Shown: positions 61,240 to 64,000 of the stretch, one piece after another
Layout of the letters: each line of letters starts with the position of its first letter
How positions within the stretch are numbered: position 1 is the stretch's first letter
Program-made: the position numbers and the translations under genes
The notes under the pieces: model-generated
Databases searched by the model: none
Told to the model about the DNA's origin: nothing
The model's input: only the letters and a program-made list of their open reading frames with translations
Assembly (NCBI GenBank): GCA_949299015.1
Contig: CASFYT010000004.1
Span: 42,446-106,445, forward strand
Direction of reading: 5' to 3'
DNA: 64,000 bases
Source of the DNA: an uncultured Bacillota bacterium
GTDB lineage: Bacteria; Bacillota_I; Bacilli_A; RFN20; CAG-288

Positions 61240-61313
61240 GCAGGCGTAGTTCAGTGGTAGAACACGACCTTGCCAAGGTCGATATGCGGGTTCGATTCCC
61301 GTCGCTTGCTCCA
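61240..61313 (+). tRNA. tRNA-Gly (GCC), 3' end is the element's attachment site
   Basis: Acceptor GCAGGCG pairs with CGCTTGC, including a G-T wobble at the fourth pair that the other tRNA-Gly (45,806) does not have. Anticodon loop TTGCCAA between CGACC and GGTCG gives GCC. CCA is at 61311-61313. Bases 61296-61314 recur at 63914-63932, so the integrated element uses the 3' end of this tRNA and restores it. Confidence 0.95.
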
Positions 61314-61314
61314 T
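61296..61314 (+). repeat. Left attachment site (attL core)
   Basis: A 19-base direct repeat starting TTCCCGTCGCTTGC, identical to 63914-63932. It covers the T-arm 3' half, the acceptor 3' strand and CCA of tRNA-Gly. The first mismatches are A/G on the left and C/T on the right. Confidence 0.9.
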
Positions 61315-61323
61315 CGTGCAAGT

Positions 61324-62208
61324 CTAGTCCCCGGGCCTCCCGGGGATTTTTCTTTTCCCCAGCCTCTCCAGCCGTTCGGCCATCTTCCCGTCCTCCTCCC
61401 TCCTGTAGCCGGAATAGACCTCGAAGAGCGTGGCCGTGTCCCCGTGCCCCACCCTCTCCGCTATCCCCCTCGGCGTGAACCCCTCGTAGAGCAGGACGGT
61501 GATGTGGCTGTGCCGGAAGTCGTGCACCCTCGGCCTCTCCAGCCCCGCCTTCTCCGACAGCTCGTCCAGCCTCCGCTTTATCGTGGTGTAGCTCATCCGC
61601 TCGAAGAGCCTCCTCCCCCTCGGGGTCTCCCCCGCCAGCGCCTCCAGCTCCCGGAAGACGAACCCGGGAAGCGTGACGGTGCGCACGCCCTCCGGGGTCT
61701 TCGTCTCCGTCACCCTCCGCCTCGTGTAGCTCTCCCGTATCGCTATCCTCCCGCCCTTGAGCAGGCTCTCCGGCTTGAGCGCCAGCACCTCCCCTCGCCT
61801 CGCCCCGGAGAAGTAGAGCGTGTCGAAGAAGGCCAGCTCCAGCGGGTCGGACAGCAACGCCCGGAACCTCCCGTAGTCCTCGGGGTCCCATATCGTGTAG
61901 GCCCGGCGCAAGGCCCTCCGGAAGTTCCTCCCGGGAAGCCTGTAGGCCGTCCCGAAATGCTCGTTGGAGAAGTTCAGGCAGCACACGGCGCAGGTGTAGA
62001 GCGTCCTCTTGTAGCCGTTGGAGAGCCCCCTGTCCTGCAGGCCCTGCTTGAACCGGACGGCGGCCTCGTGGGAAAGGGGAAGCGCCTCGTCCCCCAGAAG
62101 GGGCAGGATGTGCACCCGGAAACGGCTCTCCAGCGTCTCGAAGGAAGAGGGGCGAAGGCTCGCCCGCTGATAGCTTAGGTATCGCTCCGCCAGTTCCCGG
62201 AAGGTCAT
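61324..62208 (-). CDS. Tyrosine integrase of the element
   Basis: 294 residues. Site-specific recombinase of the phage-integrase family. An N-terminal SAM-like DNA-binding domain (residues 1-85) and catalytic domain are present. Catalytic residues: Arg in FSGARRGEVLALK, His and Arg in RVHDFRHSHITVLL, His in RVGHGDTAT, and the nucleophile Tyr in EVYSGYRRE. The lysine is probably in RVTETKTPEGVRTV. Its 3' end faces attL at the tRNA. It lies 6 bases after the initiator gene, in the same transcript. The gene is more GC-rich than its neighbours, a sign of a different origin. Confidence 0.92.
   Translation of the reverse strand: MTFRELAERYLSYQRASLRPSSFETLESRFRVHILPLLGDEALPLSHEAAVRFKQGLQDRGLSNGYKRTLYTCAVCCLNFSNEHFGTAYRLPGRNFRRALRRAYTIWDPEDYGRFRALLSDPLELAFFDTLYFSGARRGEVLALKPESLLKGGRIAIRESYTRRRVTETKTPEGVRTVTLPGFVFRELEALAGETPRGRRLFERMSYTTIKRRLDELSEKAGLERPRVHDFRHSHITVLLYEGFTPRGIAERVGHGDTATLFEVYSGYRREEDGKMAERLERLGKRKIPGRPGD
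61328..61351 (+). terminator. Element-borne terminator for tRNA-Gly
   Basis: TCCCCGG/CCGGGGA stem (61328-61334 and 61340-61346) with five T's, 14 bases after the tRNA and inside the 3' end of int. It replaces the terminator displaced to the far side of the element. Confidence 0.75.
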
Positions 62209-62214
62209 CTCCTC

Positions 62215-62916
62215 CTATCCTCCCAGCCGTCTCTTTTCTTTCTGATACCAGTATTCGAGAACGATTTTCCGCTTGCTCCGCTCCCCCTCGTCCTCGATGG
62301 AATCCACCTCGGAAAGCTTCCTCGAGTATTGCCTCGTCAGCTCCGCCAGGCTCAATGCCCTCGGCTCCCCTCGGGGTTCCGTTTCCGTGACGTTTCCTTC
62401 GCCGTTACTATAATCTCTACTATAATCTCTACTATGTCTATTATTTGGGGTGTAATCTTTACACCCCCGTGGGGTGCAATTGTTGCAGGGGTGGGGTGCA
62501 ATTGTTGCAGGGGTAGGGGTGTAATCTTTACACCCCTTTTCCGTTTTCCCATCGGTTTCGGCCGAAAGGGGTGTAATTGTTGCAGGGGTGGGGGGTGTAA
62601 TTGTTGCACCCCTTTTGGATATTGCAACTTTGGTCGAGTATGAGAGCTTGAAGAGGCTCTTTTTCCCCTTTCTTTCCGTCCTTTCGATAATTTCGTTGTC
62701 AACAAGATTGTTTAGTTCATTTATCGTTTGGCGCTCCTTTAGCCCCGTGGCCTCGCTTGCATATGCGGTCGAAAGCTCGATTTCCCCGCTTCCGCCCCTT
62801 TTCTCGTCCCTTCTAATCAGGCCGTAGACCACGGCGAAGAGGGCAAGCCCGCTCCCCTTGAGGTGTAGCCGGTTGACCATCCAGCCGTAGACGCAGTAGA
62901 AGTTGTCATCCCTCAT
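62215..62916 (-). CDS. Winged-helix replication initiator (HTH_36-like) with internal iterons
   Basis: 233 residues from ATG 62916, preceded by AAGGAGG. The N-terminal 95 residues match the helix-turn-helix replication proteins of Firmicutes phages and plasmids: DNFYCVYGWMVNRLHLKGSGLALFAVVYGLIRR, then ASEATGLKERQTINELNNLVDNEIIER. Residues about 103-172 are a low-complexity linker rich in Thr, Pro and Cys, encoded by the iteron and AT repeats. The C-terminal 60 residues are charged and helical (ALSLAELTRQYSRKLSEVDSIEDE). The architecture, a DNA-binding head with an origin-encoding linker and a tail, resembles lambda O-type initiators. It overlaps the upstream gene by 11 bases. Role inferred. 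Confidence 0.78.
   Translation of the reverse strand: MRDDNFYCVYGWMVNRLHLKGSGLALFAVVYGLIRRDEKRGGSGEIELSTAYASEATGLKERQTINELNNLVDNEIIERTERKGKKSLFKLSYSTKVAISKRGATITPPTPATITPLSAETDGKTEKGCKDYTPTPATIAPHPCNNCTPRGCKDYTPNNRHSRDYSRDYSNGEGNVTETEPRGEPRALSLAELTRQYSRKLSEVDSIEDEGERSKRKIVLEYWYQKEKRRLGG
62406..62441. repeat. 12-bp AT-rich tandem repeat, candidate unwinding element
   Basis: TACTATAATCTC at 62406-62417 and 62418-62429, then a degenerate third unit, TACTATGTCTAT. It lies next to the iterons inside the initiator gene and encodes SRDYSRDYS-like peptide repeats. Confidence 0.7.
62447..62608. repeat. Six 17-bp iteron-like repeats inside the initiator gene (candidate origin)
   Basis: Consensus GGGGTGyAATykTTrCA starts at 62447, 62471, 62493, 62516, 62568 and 62592. 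Spacing is 24, 22, 23, 52 and 24. Copies 1 and 4 extend into perfect palindromes GGGGTGTAA-TCT-TTACACCCC, and copy 6 nearly so. Near-helical phasing beside an AT-rich repeat within a replication-initiator gene is the layout of a theta-type origin. Confidence 0.8.
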
Positions 62917-63232
62917 GATGGGCGCCTCCCTTCCTGGGCGATGGGCTGGGAAGCCCCTCCACCCTCTCGCAGGTGTAGCCTTCCTTCGTCCGCCGAAGGC
63001 GGAGATAGATTTCTTCCGGCGGCGTGGCCTTCCGGTCCTCGTCAAAGCCGAGCGTAGCGTCGAAGAGCGCCTCCTCCTGCTCGGCTATCCTTGTCAGGAT
63101 ACCGGCAATCCGGCCGGCCGCCTCCCGCTTGTCGATACAATTGACCAGATCGTAGAAGGGTTCGGCAAGCTCGATGATGGAAGTTATCCACTCGTCCGGG
63201 CCAATAATGTAGCTCTGTCCGTTGCTAGCCAT
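62906..63232 (-). CDS. Unknown element protein upstream of the initiator
   Basis: 108 residues. I do not recognise it. It is mostly helical in the first 70 residues (EWITSIIELAEPFYDLVNCIDKREAAGRIAGILTRIAEQEEALFDATLGFDED), with a charged C-terminus and no membrane segment. It overlaps the initiator gene by 11 bases, so the two are coupled. A CGGAGGA ribosome-binding site lies about 14 bases upstream, farther than usual. It could assist the initiator or regulate copy number. Confidence 0.6.
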   Translation of the reverse strand: MASNGQSYIIGPDEWITSIIELAEPFYDLVNCIDKREAAGRIAGILTRIAEQEEALFDATLGFDEDRKATPPEEIYLRLRRTKEGYTCERVEGLPSPSPRKGGAHHEG

Positions 63233-63274
63233 AGATTCGCTTTATCCTCCGTTTAACTAATGGCCGGGCTTTTC

Positions 63275-63357
63275 TGCTACAATATGAAAGCCCGGAAAAG
63301 TTTTTTCTGCATTTTTGGGTAGGGGTCGGCGGCTGTGCTAGGGCGCCGGCCCTTTTT
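63275..63357 (+). ncRNA. Candidate counter-transcribed RNA between the RHH and replication genes
   Basis: On the plus strand an extended -10, TGCTACAAT (63275-63283), is followed about 40 bases later by a terminator-like hairpin GGGTCGGCG/CGCCGGCCC (63323-63331 and 63344-63352, one T-G pair) and five T's. The product, about 65 bases, would be antisense to the leader of the 108-residue gene. A 9-bp inverted repeat CCGGGCTTT/AAAGCCCGG (63264-63272 and 63287-63295) overlaps its promoter. Inferred from sequence only; no -35 is evident. Confidence 0.4.
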
Positions 63358-63576
63358 CTATCTCTTTTCATCGCCACCATCTCCGCCCCCGGGGCTCTCC
63401 GCAATCGGCCCCAGAAGGCCGATTACAGGCTCTAGGAACGTCCTAATCAGCTTCGAGGGGGAAATCCCCAGCCTGTCGGAGATTTGCTCCAGAGTGGCCT
63501 TTTCCTCGGCCGTGACCCTAAGAGCGACAATCTCCGTCCGGAATCTCTCGTCCGTCTTCGGTCGCTTCTTTCTCAT
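63358..63576 (-). CDS. Ribbon-helix-helix (CopG/Arc-like) regulator
   Basis: 72 residues. ATG 63576 (an adjacent GTG at 63579 is also possible) follows AGGAGGTGA. A basic start (MRKKRPKTDERFR) leads into the RHH pattern: beta strand TEIVALRVT, helix AEEKATLEQISDRL, turn GIS, helix PSKLIRTFLEPVI. The C-terminus is Gly-rich. CopG-type proteins repress plasmid rep genes and their own promoter. It is first in the row RHH, 108-residue protein, initiator, integrase, as copG is in pLS1-type plasmids. Its promoter holds an inverted-repeat arm. Confidence 0.78.
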   Translation of the reverse strand: MRKKRPKTDERFRTEIVALRVTAEEKATLEQISDRLGISPSKLIRTFLEPVIGLLGPIAESPGGGDGGDEKR

Positions 63577-63595
63577 CACGTCACCTCCTGACGAT

Positions 63596-63656
63596 ATGAT
63601 AGCATTTATGCGTTAAACATTAAAGGCCATTTTCTAAAGCGTGAAAAGTTTAACGC
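63596..63656 (-). promoter_or_regulatory. Promoter and operator-like inverted repeat of the element operon
   Basis: Minus strand TTTAAT (63624-63619), 17 bases, and extended -10 TGCTATCAT (63604-63596). GCGTTAAAC (63610-63618) lies inside the spacer and its perfect complement GTTTAACGC at 63648-63656, 38 bases apart, close to a whole number of helical turns. A related GCTTAACGC occurs at 63715-63723. This fits binding by the RHH protein or by integrase. Confidence 0.55.
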
Positions 63657-63770
63657 TCGAACATCAGGCGGCCCATGTGGAAAGAATATACAACCATCAT
63701 CAAAAAATAAAGTTGCTTAACGCCTCGAAAGTGATTTTGCTTAGCGCGGCCTTGCCCTTGTTCCCTTCGT

Positions 63771-63796
63771 CTTATCCTTGCGGTAGCAAGGATAAG
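63771..63796. repeat. Perfect 11-bp palindrome in the element's right end
   Basis: CTTATCCTTGC (63771-63781), loop GGTA, GCAAGGATAAG (63786-63796), with no T-run, so not a standard terminator. It could be a protein-binding site or a single-strand initiation hairpin. The surrounding 63577-63980 stretch (404 bases) holds only regulatory-looking sequence: this palindrome, the operator repeats, a promoter, attR and a terminator. I support no gene in it. Confidence 0.6.
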
Positions 63797-63840
63797 GCAA
63801 AGGTAGGGGTGCGGGGGCGGCCTCGCCCCAGCCATGAATC

Positions 63841-63849
63841 TGCTATAAT
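63841..63849 (+). promoter_or_regulatory. Outward extended -10 near the element's right end (TGCTATAAT)
   Basis: A perfect TGC-TATAAT pointing rightward. A transcript from about 63856 would cross attR and stop at the terminator at 63942-63963. In the excised circle it would instead read across attP toward the 3' end of int, as antisense. Confidence 0.5.
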
Positions 63850-63913
63850 TGATTCGCCCCTCGTCGGGGGGCAGAAAGACACCTCGGGGAGACCTTTTAC
63901 AGGCGTCAGTTAG

Positions 63914-63932
63914 TTCCCGTCGCTTGCTCCAT
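63914..63932 (+). repeat. Right attachment site (attR core)
   Basis: 19 bases identical to the 3' end of tRNA-Gly(GCC) at 61296-61314, not followed or preceded by any other tRNA sequence. Confidence 0.9.
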
Positions 63933-63941
63933 TGGAAAACG

Positions 63942-63963
63942 CTCCCCTTCGGGGGAGTTTTTT
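63942..63963 (+). terminator. Terminator right of attR, probably the original tRNA-Gly terminator
   Basis: CTCCCC/GGGGAG stem with TTCG loop (63942-63957) and six T's. Its distance from attR matches that expected for a terminator just after the tRNA before insertion. Confidence 0.8.
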
Positions 63964-63965
63964 CG

Positions 63966-63971
63966 TATAAT
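63966..63971 (+). promoter_or_regulatory. -10 box (TATAAT) of the last, truncated gene
   Basis: A perfect TATAAT preceded by TCG, ending 9 bases before ATG 63981. The message would have almost no leader, and no ribosome-binding site is present. Confidence 0.45.
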
Positions 63972-63980
63972 GGACACGAA

Positions 63981-64000
63981 ATGAAAAGAAGCATCCTGCA
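63981..64000 (+). CDS. Start of a gene cut by the window end
   Basis: ATG 63981 opens a frame reading MKRSIL before the window ends. The TATAAT just upstream and the terminator before it suggest a real gene start. Too short to identify. Confidence 0.35.

Larger units (their letters stand above)
61296..63932. mobile_element. Minimal tRNA-Gly-integrated element (int, rep, two small genes)
   Basis: About 2.6 kb bounded by the 19-base direct repeats. Content: tyrosine integrase, winged-helix replication initiator with internal iterons, an unknown 108-residue protein and a ribbon-helix-helix protein, all on the minus strand in one row. It has a candidate counter-transcribed RNA and several palindromes. 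Composition differs from its surroundings (very GC-rich int, AT-rich patches in rep). No relaxase, coupling protein, primase, capsid, excisionase-like or toxin gene is recognisable, so it must rely on host or helper functions. The right-hand chromosomal terminator after attR was probably the original tRNA-Gly terminator. Confidence 0.82.

Noticed and set aside
62447..62608. CRISPR array
   Set aside because: The repeats are only 17 bases and the gaps mostly 5-7 bases, far too short for spacers, and they lie inside an open reading frame.
63184..63192. A near-consensus DnaA box, TTATCCACT, in the 108-residue gene
   Set aside because: A single 8-of-9 match within a coding sequence and away from the iterons may be chance. 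Worth remembering only if the origin is confirmed.
63641..63913. A 90-codon open frame on the plus strand at the right end of the element
   Set aside because: It runs through the operator repeats and the 11-bp palindrome, has no Shine-Dalgarno sequence, and resembles no known excisionase.

Overview
The window is a dense, GC-rich bacterial chromosome segment of Bacillota type. I place it in the Bacilli/Erysipelotrichia-like or Mollicutes-related lineages because several gene blocks are eroded versions of Bacillus operons: yqeG-yqeH-(nadD remnant)yqeK-rsfS at 9.9-13.0 kb, and yqhY-nusB-xseA-xseB-dxs-recN at 18.9-25.2 kb. Other pointers are topoisomerase IV of Gram-positive type (parE-parC), PlsY, YneF, a 53-residue L33 and paired PepC aminopeptidases. 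dxs and ispG show that isoprenoids come from the MEP pathway. Coding is tight, with many ATGA overlaps, and codons favour C/G in third position. The species cannot be fixed from the sequence alone.

Layout. 1-5.3 kb: 3' part of aspS, a DEAD-box helicase, ispG, rpmG, efp, yneF, plsY. 5.3-13.6 kb: parE-parC, then ribosome-assembly and nucleotide genes (yqeG, yqeH, yqeK, rsfS, mtnN). 13.6-14.0 kb: a very AT-rich, palindrome-dense island with no convincing gene. 14.0-17.0 kb: deoB with an ABC permease and a binding lipoprotein but no ATPase. 17.0-27.4 kb: a nine-gene overlapping operon running leftward, from yqhY to dinB and a XerD-type recombinase, preceded by tex. 27.4-36 kb: tandem pepC genes, leuS, an anchored linear-amide hydrolase, rpsD with a long leader, tRNA-His, and a HIT-GNAT fusion. 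36-44.5 kb: malQ and an alpha-amylase on divergent promoters, an mgtC-like gene, a ThiT-like thiamine transporter under a TPP riboswitch, degV, and small membrane proteins. 44.7-46.5 kb: tRNAs (Ser, Gly, Cys, Arg, Pro), a GtrA-like protein and a MIF-type tautomerase. 46.7-58.7 kb: a 975-residue lipoprotein with internal repeats and two heterodimeric ABC exporters flanking rimO. 58.6-61.3 kb: cysS, an unknown gene, hpt, tRNA-Asp and tRNA-Gly.

The most interesting part is the last 2.7 kb. A 19-bp copy of the 3' end of tRNA-Gly(GCC) reappears at 63,914, enclosing a very small integrated element of about 2.6 kb. It carries four genes in one direction: a ribbon-helix-helix protein, an unknown 108-residue protein, a winged-helix replication initiator, and a tyrosine integrase. 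The linker-coding part of the initiator gene contains six 17-bp iteron-like repeats spaced mostly 22-24 bp, beside an AT-rich 12-bp tandem repeat. This is the layout of a replication origin buried inside its own initiator gene. Between the ribbon-helix-helix gene and the replication genes lies a candidate counter-transcribed RNA, recalling plasmid copy-number control. I see no relaxase, primase, capsid or partition gene, so it looks like a minimal integrating-replicating element that uses host or helper functions.

Regulation visible in the sequence includes many extended -10 promoters of the form TGnTATAAT, some so close to the start codon that the messages are probably leaderless (ispG, yqeG, probably the last gene), the TPP riboswitch, a probable S4 leader, and inverted repeats at the malQ/amylase, mgtC and element promoters.
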